A stretch of DNA of 64,000 nucleotides from the NCBI GenBank assembly GCA_015501605.1, contig JADNRZ010000017.1, positions 62,001 to 126,000 on the forward strand, read 5' to 3'. This document shows, piece by piece, positions 20,460 through 32,200 of this stretch. The notes below the pieces were generated by a model, which made no database searches, was not told the DNA's origin, and was given only the letters and a program-made list of their open reading frames with translations. This DNA is from Panaeolus papilionaceus. Taxonomy: Eukaryota > Basidiomycota > Agaricomycetes > Agaricales. How positions within the stretch are numbered: the first letter of the stretch is position 1; every line of letters begins with the position of its first letter. The position numbers were made by a program, and so were the translations under genes.

Positions 20460-22080
20460 ATGGCTTCAACTTCATCATCTCTGCCTCAAACTTTCCAGCT
20501 ACCAGACACTCTCAGCATCATCGCCGACCTTGAATTAAGCGCCAATCAGCATTGTCGGGCAGCCTGCGATGCCTCAATTGCGTTTACATCAAAACTCGGT
20601 TTACCAGATTTGAATTCCCTTTTTTTTCAATCTCAAGAAGACAAGGAGAAAGACGCCGACGATCAGGAGGATAGACTTAAACTCGGCCTCCTCACCTCGC
20701 TCATCTTCCCGCGGGCGGATCTTCCACAACTGGTGCTACTCACGGACTTCATGCAGCTTTTGGTATGGAGTTGTATTGTTGGATCTGAACGGAATGCGTC
20801 ACCAGACGCAGCAGGGCAACCGCCAGGGCAAAGGGGTCTAGATGTCCTTGAAGAACATCCCTATTTCAAACAGTCAGTTCAGTTGAATTTACCTTTAGTT
20901 CCGTCTCTCTGACTCATGAGCTCTACATAGTCTGTCACCTCGCCTCAAACGTTATGCTCGTTCCTCATCCGTGACCTGGAAGAAGTCGTTTGAGCAATCA
21001 TTCAAGACATTTTATGAGGCTCAGCAAGTCTTGAGGAATGACGATGAAAAAGGTGGAAAAATTAGGAAATGGGCAGAAGCTCGTCACCAATCCTCGAAGC
21101 CACGCGTCGGCGTCGACACTTCTCGTAAAGCTGACTCAAGCAAAGCTCGCAATGAAGCTTTGGACGAGCATTTGAAGTTTAGGCGGAACATGTATGGTGT
21201 TGATATGTTGATGTCCTTAGCGGAACTGGTGGAAGTCGTACCCGCCTTCGATGAGTTGAGTGAAGATTTGATGAATGGGAACGTCGAATACGAGGAAAAG
21301 AGGGGAAGTGGTACTTTCTTGACCGATGCAGAGATGAACCTTGTGAGAGGAATCAGGGAACACGCATTAGATTTTATGGGAATGGCTATTGTATGTGTCC
21401 CTCATTTTTGCATAGACCTACAGCTAAATTTCGCCCCTTCATCATCAATCACTCAGGATGCCCTTTCATTCCGGTATTTACACTTCAACAACATACCTAT
21501 CATCCTCCCCAATTCTGGAGCAACGCAGAGCTCATCACCCTCTGAGGAAAGCAACTCAACCTCGACAACCAATATCAACCCTTACCTCCCATTTACTTTT
21601 ATTCCTCACATCATGATGCACAATTCTCTCTCTCTTCAAGGTGCAATGAACCATTCCGTCACCATCCTTAATGCAGAATTTGCGAGGTTCAAGGAGGCGA
21701 GTGAGGAAAAGAAGATGCTGGAGCTTGTGGAGCGGGAATCCGAGAGGGTGCGCCGCGTCAAGACAGGAGGCAGCAGTGGGTGGGGAATTGGGGGCAAGGT
21801 TATGGGGGTTATAAAGCTTTTGGGTGGAAGTACCTCGGGAAATGACTTGAGCGGAGACGTGTACGATGACAATGGAGAAAGTATCACTGGCGACGCTTTA
21901 CAGCAACACTACCTCTCATCAGAGGCTCAGCTGTGTCGCAAAGCTCGATTGAAAGCCTATGTTCGCGCGTTGGAGGATATGATTGTGGGTTCGATTAATT
22001 GGGCATACGAAAGCGAGTTATTCTTTGGTGGAGGTAACAAAGGGGCAGAGGTTAGGGCGTTTGGATGGGTATTTGGGTAG
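20460..22080 (+). CDS. Terpene-synthase-fold protein lacking the metal-binding motifs
   Basis: Three exons (20460-20872, 20931-21390, 21457-22080) give 498 aa. Family resemblance to fungal sesquiterpene synthases is seen in several blocks: LLTDFMQLLVW (94-103) at the place of the Asp-rich helix; VDMLMSLAELVEVVP; DALSFRYLHFNN at the NSE-triad helix; HNSLSLQGAMNHSV; and a C-terminal YVRALEDMIVGSINW then YESELFF, where active enzymes have W-S-E-RYF-like sequence. The first metal motif (D-D/E-x-x-D) reads S-C-I-V-G, and the NSE triad keeps only the Asp and Ser. Ionisation of a prenyl diphosphate with three Mg ions is therefore unlikely. The protein is longer than most family members because of a Ser/Thr-rich insert (about 315-335) and a Gly-rich segment (about 400-420). 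It may be a pseudoenzyme with another role, or a very divergent enzyme. No neighbouring P450 or oxidase suggests a terpene cluster. Confidence 0.5.
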
Positions 22081-22418
22081 CGTTGGTTTGTCTAATTGTA
22101 GGATATTAGGGCCAAATGACCCCCAAGTGGGCGCTTAATCATATTGTTCGTACCCAAGGTCATGTATTGCAAGAGGTATGATGAAAAAATCCGCGCAGGG
22201 AGTGGCATGTTACCGATATGTGCGATGATGCATGATGCATGATGTCTTGATCACCATCTTGATGATCAGCCAAAAATAGATAGTCGTCCTTTGGCAACGC
22301 ACATCATCATCGTTGATTTTTTACCATCTCCGTGGGTTTCATTTTTTGAAGTACGAGCTAGGTCATCGCTCACTGGTCATTTAAAGGTTGAAAAATCAAA
22401 TCCAGAATCTTGCGAACA
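22081..22418. promoter_or_regulatory. Upstream region of F-box-like gene 1
   Basis: It contains GGGCGCTTAATCA at about 22129, which is repeated upstream of the next family member at about 24074, so the duplication included flanking DNA. A short ATGATGCATGATGCATG repeat lies at about 22225-22243. Confidence 0.4.
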
Positions 22419-23868
22419 ATGGCTCGGATTGACGATATCCAGGAGATTGTTGATCTCATAGTCGACCATCTCGTCCACGACATCCGAAGAGGAACCTACT
22501 CGCAATATCGACCAATATATCCTATTTCAATAAATCTCCGCGAACTCAAGCAATATTCTTTGATTAGCAAAGCCTTCGCGTCGCACTCACAGCGGTATCT
22601 CTTCAGCACCATCGCACTCTATGCGAAAAAGCTCCCACCAACCCATATAATACCAGAAACAGAAAGAACATCTCCTAATCCGGAGCCAGCGCTGGACGAG
22701 GCATCTTCTCGGGCAGCGGATAGCCTACTCTCCATCTTTGGTCAAAAACCGCATCTTATAAAGCACCTTCGCACAATGTATATCTGTCACCAATTCGCCT
22801 TCTTACTGAGACGCTATGAGTCTCTTAGGAAGCTTCTGGACCTGTCACGGAGCCAAGGAAATCCCCGTGAAGTAGAACTATATGGGTCGCGAGGCTCCGA
22901 GTCCTATGAATGGGGAAAATGCGTCCCATCGAATTATGGCTTCCAAGAGATGATAGGCGCCCATATACAGACATTATCCTGTCGGTACGCCGATGTGGTC
23001 CCTGTGTCTTTCATTGCCAAAAACCACGAGCTACAAACTCTGCGTCTAATATCTTGTAGTGGATCGGAAACTCAGATCGATGGGCGATTAAACCCGTCCT
23101 CCGCAGCTTCACCGCGCCCAAGGCCTAAGAGGCTTTTTCTTGACAATTCTTGGAATGTGTTTAACAGCCTTTTGGGTATAAAAAGTACAGGCCAGCCAGC
23201 AGTCGATTTTTCAAACTTAATCTGTGTGTCTGTGTGTGTCATGAACTCCAGCAACGAGGATGTTTCGTGTTTTAAATGTCTATTATCTGTCGCGGGGCCA
23301 TCTTTAGAAGTGCTCAACATGTTCACATACACCCATGGTGTGTGATAGGACATTGCCTCTGATTTACGATACACATTCATACCTTTTTTTTCATTTAGAT
23401 GCAGGGCCATTTTCCAGCCTTAATCTTTCTTCCTGTGGCAGGTTGCATACTGCCACGCTCCTTACTTTCGCCCAAATCGGCGATGCGAGGTCCTTCAATC
23501 AATTTGTAGATACTCTTGGCACAATTCCCTCTCCAAACAGCATCACAACCTTGAGCATCGAAGCCTACCTTTCTCTTAATTCTCAAGGATTGCCGCAGGA
23601 ACACAGCTCTCTCAGATGGGATGCAATGGACAAGGAACTTCACCGCATTTCGAATGGCTCCTCAACATCGTCGAAACCGGTTGTGTTCAATCTCAACATC
23701 AAATTTCACCGAGAAGTCGTGCAGAGTGAATTTGAATACATGGGAGACATCATCCAGGAGTGTGCAAAATATGCGGAGGAATTGCGAACTCGCCGATTTG
23801 GACTTACGACCTCGGACGAGCGGGTCAAATTTGAGATATATCAAACGTTTGATGTCGACGAGCTGTAA
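22419..23868 (+). CDS. F-box-like family protein, member 1
   Basis: Two exons (22419-23337 and 23399-23868; intron 61 nt, phase 1) encode 462 aa. The N-terminus has IDDIQEIVDLIVDHLVHDI, then LRELKQYSLISKAFASHSQRY and LFSTIALYAK. This fits the divergent F-box of basidiomycete F-box/LRR proteins. The middle holds a stretch conserved in the family, ERTSPNPEPALDEASSRA, then KPHLIKHLRTM. The second exon begins in a Leu-rich region with LNLSSCGRLHTATLL and ends with a charged segment (LRTRRFGLTTSDERVKFEI). Four more members or remnants of this two-exon type occur in the window. If the F-box works, it would bind Skp1 and present a substrate for ubiquitylation; the substrate is unknown. I chose the start at ATG GCT CGG ATT because every family member starts about seven codons before IQEIV. 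Confidence 0.7.
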
Positions 23869-24384
23869 TAGATCAAATGAGGTACATTTTCGAGCGGCAA
23901 TAATTATTCAAGAATTGGACTGTCTTCGTGACTGGCGATTGAGCTTACAGTCACTGGATTTGCGAAAAAGCATATCAATTTTCTGAAGTAAAAACAAATT
24001 TGAGATAGTAGGGAAGTCGTGCTGGTTTTGGAAGACCTTGAAGTATCTCTAGTCCGATAGTGCTGCCGATTGGGCGCTTAATCACATTTATTCAGAAATG
24101 TACTGCTCACAGATAGGATAATAATAATAAAAAGACTTCAACTTGCCAATTTTGCGGTACTATTAGTGCCAACCTCCAAATTTGGTCTGGACCCTGATGC
24201 ATGATGGTGGGACTGAGACCTGCCCGATTGGATAATCGTCCTTTGATGTTGACACTCCATCGACACTTCTTTCGTTCTCCCAACATCTCTGTGAGTGAGT
24301 CGTATCCCGTAACGTGTAATCTTGGCCATTGCTTACTAGTCTCTTTAGCACACGAACATCCAGACACATACGTAACAATTATCG
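23869..24384. promoter_or_regulatory. Spacer between tandem F-box-like genes
   Basis: This 516-bp spacer includes the second copy of GGGCGCTTAATCA at about 24074. It should hold the 3' UTR of member 1 and the promoter of member 2. No other gene was seen. Confidence 0.4.
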
Positions 24385-25849
24385 ATGACAAGACTTGACG
24401 AAATACAAGAGATAGTCGACCTGATCATTGACCATCTGGTTAGCGACATCCAAAGCACGGCGTCCTTGGCAGGAACGGGATATCGACTTGAATACCCGAT
24501 TTCAATAAAACTACACGAACTCAAGCAGTGCTCTTTGATCAGTAAAGCCTTCGCGTCCCGTTCACAGAAATATCTCTTCAGCACTATCATGATTTATGCA
24601 GATGCGGTGCCAATAGTTAACACATTGCCAGAAACGGAACGCACGTCTCCACACCTAGAACCAGCTCTAGACAAGCCTTCTTCTCGAGCAGTGAATAACC
24701 TGCTGAATATCTTCGAACAGAAACCTCATCTTGTGAAGCACCTTCACACGATGACTATTTGTGACCAATTCGCCTACCTAGTGAGACGCTACGAGTCTCT
24801 CAGGAAGCTTTTTGATCTACTACGCAGCCAAGGAAACCCTAGTAGCGTAGAGATACGTGGGTCGCCTTCGTCTAACTCTTCTGAGAGGAGTATCCCGCCA
24901 GATTATGGCTTCAGAGAGGTGATAGGCGCTCATCTACAATCCTTAACTTGCAGGTTTGCGACAATGATCCCTGTTTGTTTCATCGCCAGCAACCATGGGG
25001 TACAAAATCTAGAGCTATCACATTGCACTCCAGCGACAGAGATTGGAGGGCCATTATACCCACCATCCCGAACTTCACCACGCGCAAAGCCAATACGCCT
25101 TTGTACCAGAGGTTCTTGGGCTATTATAGACAGACTCCTTAGTGTGGAAAGCACAGGCCAGCCAGCGATCGACTTTTCAAATCTAGTTTACCTGCAGGTA
25201 TTCACCTTAAAATACAGTACGACTAGGCTGGACGCGCTGCGTTTTCAACGGCTATTATCCGCTGTGGGACCTTCTTTGCAGGAGTTGGCCATATCAACGT
25301 ACGTCCACCGTAAGCGACAAGATTGTTTCTGCTTTGCGATAGCACCATTCATATCCATATTATTTCACTTCAGATGCAGGCCCGGAGTCGTTTTCGAGCC
25401 TTGATCTGTCCTCCTGCGTCAGGTTGCACACTACCACGCTCCTGACGGTTACCCAGGTCGGCAATTCCGGTCCCTTCAATCGATTTATAGACACGCTCGG
25501 CACAATTCCATCATCTAACAGCATCAGGATCCTAAATATTGAAGTCTACCTTATCCTTAATCCTCAAGAGCGGCCCCAAGCACACCGCTCTCTTCGATGG
25601 GATGCAATGGACAAGGTGCTTCATCGTCTTTCGAATGACTCTGCTCCGTCGTCGGATCATGCCGTCTTCAATATCTACATCAAATTCCAACGAGATGTAG
25701 TGCATAGCGAATTTGAAAAAAAGGACGACATCATCCAAGACTGTGAAAATTTCGCGGATGACTTAAGAACTAGCCGGTTTGGACTTATGACCTCGAACGA
25801 ACGAGTCACATTCAGGCTACATCAGACCTTCCATGTTGACATGCTGTGA
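24385..25849 (+). CDS. F-box-like family protein, member 2
   Basis: Two exons (24385-25309, 25374-25849) separated by a 64-nt intron give 466 aa. The architecture matches member 1: LDEIQEIVDLIIDHLVSDI, LHELKQCSLISKAFASRSQK, LFSTIMIYAD, LPETERTSP, KPHLVKHLHTM, RRYESLRKLF, then a Leu-rich body and LDLSSCVRLHTTTLL after the intron. The end is LRTSRFGLMTSNERVTF with a short tail. Both exons are open, so it is probably functional. It is a direct tandem copy of member 1 with a repeat offset near 1.95-1.97 kb. Its distance from members 3-5 (52-60 kb) shows that the family formed two separate arrays. The assigned biochemical role rests on the weak F-box alone. Confidence 0.7.
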
Positions 25850-27057
25850 TAAAGTAAATAAAACCAGGTCTTATGATTAGTTTGTGGCATCGCACTTTTG
25901 AGCAACGCGCACGTTGCAAAAATTGAGATGCGAAAGCAAGGTGAGTTGATTTTCATAGAAACAACTTGAATCGGACCAAAATTTCGAACACTTTCTTTTC
26001 CGGGTTACCTTTCTCGAACATGTGGTACGCGATTACTCATTAACAGGTTGCTTAGCCTCTGACAAATCAAATGGTATGCAACGAAGTATATGTTCATATC
26101 TATCGAAGGTAATTAGTTTGTCCTCTTACCTAACTCACGAATCGAGTTCAATGGTACATATACCTCGAGAGTCGAGGGTGTTTGACCAAGGTTTTCATTC
26201 GAAAAGTAAAAACTTGGTCCCTTGGTCACTACAGCTCTCTAATCTCTCAAGAAGATTCAAAATAATTATCTATTAAGCTTGAACAAAACAACAATTAGTG
26301 AGTGGCAGCTATGGCAGCAGGCTCGGTATCATACATAATTGACCCCTGAATGCATGTACTAGTTTTTTTTCCCAGGAACATGATGGAGGCAAATTGGCGT
26401 GCCTACCTGCCTTTTTTATTTATAACAACACCCTCAACCTTCCTTGTCTTTGTTCATCTCACATACCCCACCCATTCCCTCAAATATCCTCGTTGTAGCC
26501 CAAATTACTTGGTTTTAGCGCAGAGAACTTTCTTTGACAAAGGCCGACGACGTTCAACTCTCACTTTGCACGTCAATCGCACCCAAGACTTGGCCTCACG
26601 GCACTTGACCTTGGCTCATTGGAACTATTGAACGTACCGGCGGCTTTTTTACAGCACTCTACTGGCTATAAAGCTTGCAGTCCCTGACCCAATTTGACAT
26701 ATACTACGAAGCTCCAGTGCGCGGCGAGCAAAAAGTGCGACAATTTGGTCTTAAAATAGTCCGGCCTAAAGTTTTCAGAAGGACGGCTAAATACCGAGCG
26801 TGGTGATTGTACTTTATCCGCGAGGACACTTGACACGACAGCCAGCATAACGACACCTTCAGCAGGAACTACCCCATACACGTATCACGTCTGTCGTGCA
26901 GACCCCTTTGCGACCCTATAGTGGAATCATCATCGATATCAAGCAATCACCCAAGTTTCGGCATTTTTACTCTAACGACCGCTCAACAATCACTATAGAT
27001 TCAAATATATAAACCGCTACATTCAGACAGTCTACCCAGAAGACTCCATTCTTTTCT
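25850..27057. other. Intergenic region before the disordered-protein gene
   Basis: About 1.2 kb without a supported gene. A TATA-like ATATATAAAC lies at about 27004, roughly 55 bp before the next start codon, and may be a core promoter element. Confidence 0.4.
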
Positions 27058-29001
27058 ATGACAGACTTAACAGTTCTCATTTCACCCATTCCCTTGTATC
27101 CGCTCACAGCAGCTGCATCGGGGAATGGGACCGGGAAAAGATGGTCGAGAGGACCACAGCCAGCGCTAGCGAAGCCAATCATGGTTACACTAGAGAGGGA
27201 CGCGGAGGATGTGGGTGGAAGTTACAATGGGAGAGATGAGAGGGGCTATGGTGGCGAGCATGGGAAGGCGAGGGAAAATGAGAGCGAGGGGAGGAGAGAC
27301 AATGGGACACCACCCAGGGGGCGTAGAGGGAGTAGGTCTGACATCGTGTCGTCGATACCGTCATCGTCGTCTTCATCAGCATCAACATCAGCGAACCCAT
27401 CATCAACACAAAATCGGAAGTCACCACCTAGGCTCACTAATCCCCCACCTCATGTTGCACAGGATCCCGACTTCATCCATCCTCCACGTAAAAACAGACC
27501 ACGGGCAGGTCCCCCACGCGTCGTGGACAAGCACCTGCTGAGTCCTCCTGTTAATACGTGGAAATCACGCCCGGCTCCTTCGCCTAGGGTCTCAAGTTAC
27601 ACGACAAGAGGGGGAGGATCGACGAGGGGGAATGAGGAAAACAACCCGGCAACGAGGCCGAAACATCGACCAACGCGATCGCAGAGTTTACCTCCCGATA
27701 GACGTTCATTTGTTCAAATAGCTGAGCAGGATGGCCAGTATGCAACAGTGCAGGATCCCTCACACAATTACGTCCTGCGAAGCGTTCCTCCCATGATGCC
27801 CATCAGGGTATCCAAACAAGCCGAGGTAGACGAAAAACTCCAGCTACCATTCGGAGACACAAATTGGAGGGCTGGTGGTGGTGCCGGAGTGGAAGTGTTT
27901 CAGCCTCGTACACAGAAACTCGTTGGAGAACCTGAACAGGCGCCAATGCCGTACCACGCCAGCCCACATCAGTTGATGTCTCCAAGCGTCGATTCTCTGG
28001 GCTTGAATTTGGGTCTTGGTTTGGACGATGATGACGATACACCGCTGGCCCTCACCAGACTTCAGAAGAGGTTCGCGAGGAGAAGTTTCGGGGGTGTTGG
28101 AGCCAACGAGGAGGGAAGACCCGTTGATGGGATTTCTGTAGGTCCTTCCGTTAAGGTGGAGCCTTATAGAGGGAAGGGGCAGGAGGTACAGACTGCACCT
28201 ATTAATGGTGGCTTCAGACCTCAGCCAATACCGAGGACGTCGATGAGAGGTGGGGAGTTGTTGAAGCCTCCTCCTCCACTGTGTGAGTTTTTCTATTTTT
28301 TAACATCGAATAATTACAGAATAGCTAACTGTGAATTCTCTCTTCCCCACCCATCCTTTCAATTCGCAATGTTTCAATGCTGCCATTTTGTGCCACCCCG
28401 GATCGCCTCATTTCTTGACATTTGGCACTTCATGAATCGCCAAAACGTGGATAACACCGAAATGATACCACGTTTTACATTGACGTTGTATTTGGCTACG
28501 TTCATCATGTCATCCCCAATTCGCTGGATTTTAAACTGCACTCCCCTATTGACGTATACCCTTCCTTAATTACTGCCTATCCGCCCTGTCTGCCTTTTCC
28601 TCAATTTCCTTACCTGGTCATTTACAACTTCTCCTAACATTGATTGACCATGTCTATGTAATCTTGGGACGATGCTTTCATTTACTCCACCCCACATTCT
28701 TTTACCTCTTCGACATTGTCTCTCCTTTCCGTTTCTTGCATCTGGTGAACCATTCTCCTCCCTCATTACCTACCTATCTCCTCGCACAGTCCGCCCAACA
28801 ACCTTCTGGCGCAATCATCCCCGTTCTGGTGTTGCCTCTGCGTCATACTCGCCTTCTACACACCTAATCCGCCGTGCTACGTACCTTGCTGCTGGACTCA
28901 ACTTTGACGCACCTGTGCACGATCTGAGCGCTTTGTGTGTAGAGAGTAGAATTGGTTCCATTGTCGTGAAAAGTGAGGGAGAGGGAGCGGGGTTGATTTA
29001 G
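27058..29001 (+). CDS. Disordered protein with a short conserved-looking C-terminal block
   Basis: I model two exons, 27058-28282 and 28790-29001, giving 478 aa. The first exon is rich in Ser, Pro, Arg and Gly and mostly disordered, with basic patches (RPKHRPTRSQSLPPDRR) and an acidic run (LGLDDDDDT). After a donor GTGAGT the frame opens into noncoding-like sequence. The acceptor CGCACAG at 28789 restores the frame into FRPTTFWRNHPRSGV, then YSPSTHLIRRATYLAAGLNF and a stop. That block looks like folded coding sequence, which supports the join. The 507-nt intron is long for this genome, so a further exon inside it is possible. I recognise no family. It lies 238 bp upstream of another disordered gene on the same strand, which has a membrane span; the two might be related in function, but nothing in the sequence proves it. 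Confidence 0.5.
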
Positions 29002-29239
29002 GTCGGCCTTCCATCTTTCCCCTTGCCTTTCAAAGCACTGAAGTCGACGGCATCTACTTTTATTATTTTATCAAGTTTTCTTTGGGATTTTCATTAGGAT
29101 TTTAATTGGGGTTTTTGTTGGCGTTAAATTATCGTGTTATATTCATTGCTGTCCTTGACGGGTGTTTTGTTGCGACCTTTTTCTCCCCTTCTTTCTTGCT
29201 TTCTTGCGTTGCTCTTTTCTTGGATACACCAAAGCGTAA

Positions 29240-32200
29240 ATGGTCATGCCATACACCACTTCTTCATCCTCACTAGTGGCCTCTTCTGCTCTTTTCCCAT
29301 CCGCAACACTCCACACTGCACCTGCATCGCCCTTACCACAGCCAAACCTGGATGCGCCAGCTGCACATCTGACCATGGATTCACGCTCAGGTAGACGTCA
29401 GGCTAACCAAGGTCTCCCCATGCCCTTATCCAAACGGTATCTCCATCCTCGAGCTTTTTCACGACCCCTCCTCCTCTTGCCTCCCCACATACAAGGCAAT
29501 GCTCAAGCCCAGTCTCACTCCTCAGATCCAAAGCCAGAACCATTGCCACCATCTACATGGACCGCCAATCGTTGGCACATCAATGCAGCTCTCCCTCAGA
29601 CGACTGCAGCCGCTCCCATTATCATAGGGACCATCGTCGGTCCTTTGCCTACCAATGTGCCTACGGACACACCTCCCCCTGTTCCCGCACCCGTACAGTC
29701 CACCACACCTATTGTTACCCCTTCAGCTCCAGCGGACACCCTTCCTCCATCTTCCGTCAATACAAGTGGAAGCACACCTGCAAGTGTGACCTCTACTGCA
29801 GCTGCGAGTACGACATCCCCTCCTGTTCCTGTTCCTCCGACATTAGGCCAGCCCACTGATGCTAATGGCAATACTGCCGACTCATCATCTTCAGATGATG
29901 GTGGACGGTCACTGTTAAGACTGCTTGAGTTGATTCTCATCCCTGCCATTGCGGTAGCTGTGTTGGGGTTCATCCTGCTGGGCGCATGGAGGTTATGGGG
30001 GCCGAAGGGGCGGTATAGGAAGCGTAGAAGTGGTGCTGGGGCAAGTAATACCAATGGTGGCGGTGGGTGGTGGGGTGATAGACGTCAAAAGAGGAGGGGG
30101 GGGAGGAAGGGGAGTCGGGACTTGGATAATGCGGTTTTGGCGTTTGTTGGTGGGTCGGGAAGATTGAGGAGGGATGGTAGTTTGATTTATGGCCCTGCGT
30201 ATGAGGCTGGTACAGGCACGAGGATCGGGGATAATGAGAGGAAGAGGGAGGTGTATGGGACGGCGGGGAGTGCGATTGCGCATGAGATGTATGGTCAGAG
30301 ATACCCCTCGTTGGAGCGGCCTGAGAGAGTGGGACATGAGGACGATGAGGATGACGAGAGTAAGGAATTGGGTTACCTTGGTAGCACCCCGACGAAAGCT
30401 AGCACTCAGCCGTATGGTCCAGGAGGTGTTCTGCCTCCAGGCCGATTCAAGTGGCCTGATCTCTCCATCAATTCTCTTCGCCAAAGCATCCGTCGTCCTG
30501 GAGGAGCAGGCCAACAGAATCCTCCGCATGATTTCAGGCGGCATATTGTGGACCTGAGCGCGCATCAGCAACAACATGAGGACGGGATGGGGTATGCCTA
30601 TCATTACCAAAACCCGTATGATCCTCCTCGTGAGGATTCGAGCGGAGGTAGTGGTCGTGGAAGGCCTAGTGGGGGAGCTGGACCAAGGGAGGGGTTTAGG
30701 CACTGGGGTGTCAGTTTACAGGAGACATACTATGACGAGGCCGTGGTGTTTCCGTACACCGATTATCCTGAAAACGAATGGGAGTGGATGAAGGAGAACG
30801 GATCGTTGCCCATGAAGGGGAAGGTCGTAGAGGGCGATACGTTTCGGCCCTCTTGCGCTGGCATAGTCTCACGGAATCATTCGGAGGCATCTGCGTATCC
30901 GCCGTCCCGAGCCATGTCTAAGAGGTCTGCTGGGACTGTCAAAGACCTAGGGTTGGAGGATGGGGGGAAGGGGAGGCGATTATTAGAGGAGGTTAAGAAG
31001 GAGAAGAAGTGGATGGATTCCATTCGTGGTATTTTGACCGGGGGTGCTTCAGGGGGTGTGGGTGAGGGTGGTACGAGTGATCGAGAGGCTTTGGTTGGGC
31101 GTGGTGACGAATATGCGTACGAAGAGGAGGAGATGACACCTCGGGCGTTGAACCGGTCTGCGACAATGAGGACCAAACCGTCGAGAGATGACCCAGAAAC
31201 GAGTCCTTTTGTTAATGGTCGCGGTCATGGGGCTGTTTCAGGTTATGGAGAAGACGACGAACATCACAAGAACCCTGTCAGCACCTCCAACAGGTATACA
31301 TCTCCGACACCCAAAGCTGGTTCTCATCAACACCAACGGTTGACTGCCCCCTCCAAGAGAAGAGCTCACAAAAGGGGAGATTCAGATGCATATGTGGCGG
31401 ATACAGAGATGGTGGAGATAGAGGGTCAAAGGACGCCTACGCAGGCTCTCTTTCGGGGTGGGAAATTGGATGAGGGTGCGATGGCCAGCTTCGGAGCCGC
31501 AATGCACGACTTGGATGGCGGTGACAGCTTGCCTGAAACGCCAGACCGACACCCGAGGTTGAGCAATGTCCGACACTCATATGCCCCGTTGCGTGACAAG
31601 GAAGAGGAAGAGGCGAAGAGGGATAGGTACACTCCCAAGCCTGCACGGACGCGGAAGAGTAGGAGTAGAGATGGGGGCGCGAGTCCTTCGCGGTACGCGC
31701 GTAGTAGGAGTGGGACTACGTCTTCCGAGTCCGTGCCTATGACCGTTCGGCGCGTCGAATCCAGTGGTGACGATCACGGACAGAGCTCGACGCCTCAGAA
31801 AAGTCCAACTTCCATGGCCAAGGAAGTCCTCCCTCGTAGCCCTCCTCAGATCACCAGCCCACCGTTAGAGAACCAGATGTTCTTTGCGACTACGCCTAAC
31901 AAAGCAATCCCCCAAACACCCATAAAAGGTCATTCGCGGTCATCCAGAAAAGCGAGGTCGACGAATTACATGCCACCTTCATCCCCGTCCATGCGTAAAC
32001 CGCCTAGCTTGTCCTCTCGCTCTGGTACTCCTGGGCGTAAAACTCCGACCACCTCACGCAGCAGCGCCGCTAATTCAAAGCCCGTGCCTCCTCCCCTCAT
32101 ACCACCTGCAGGGTCTTCTTCTACAGCACACAATCGGTCAGACATCACATTTACATCCAGGTTGACGGGAGAGTCGACTGGTACAGCGGCGCGTGTTCAG

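Noticed and set aside
28283..28569. In-frame extension of the first exon of the 27058 gene
   Set aside because: It follows a GTGAGT donor and turns into noncoding-like, Phe/Asn-rich translation; splicing to 28790 restores better coding sequence.
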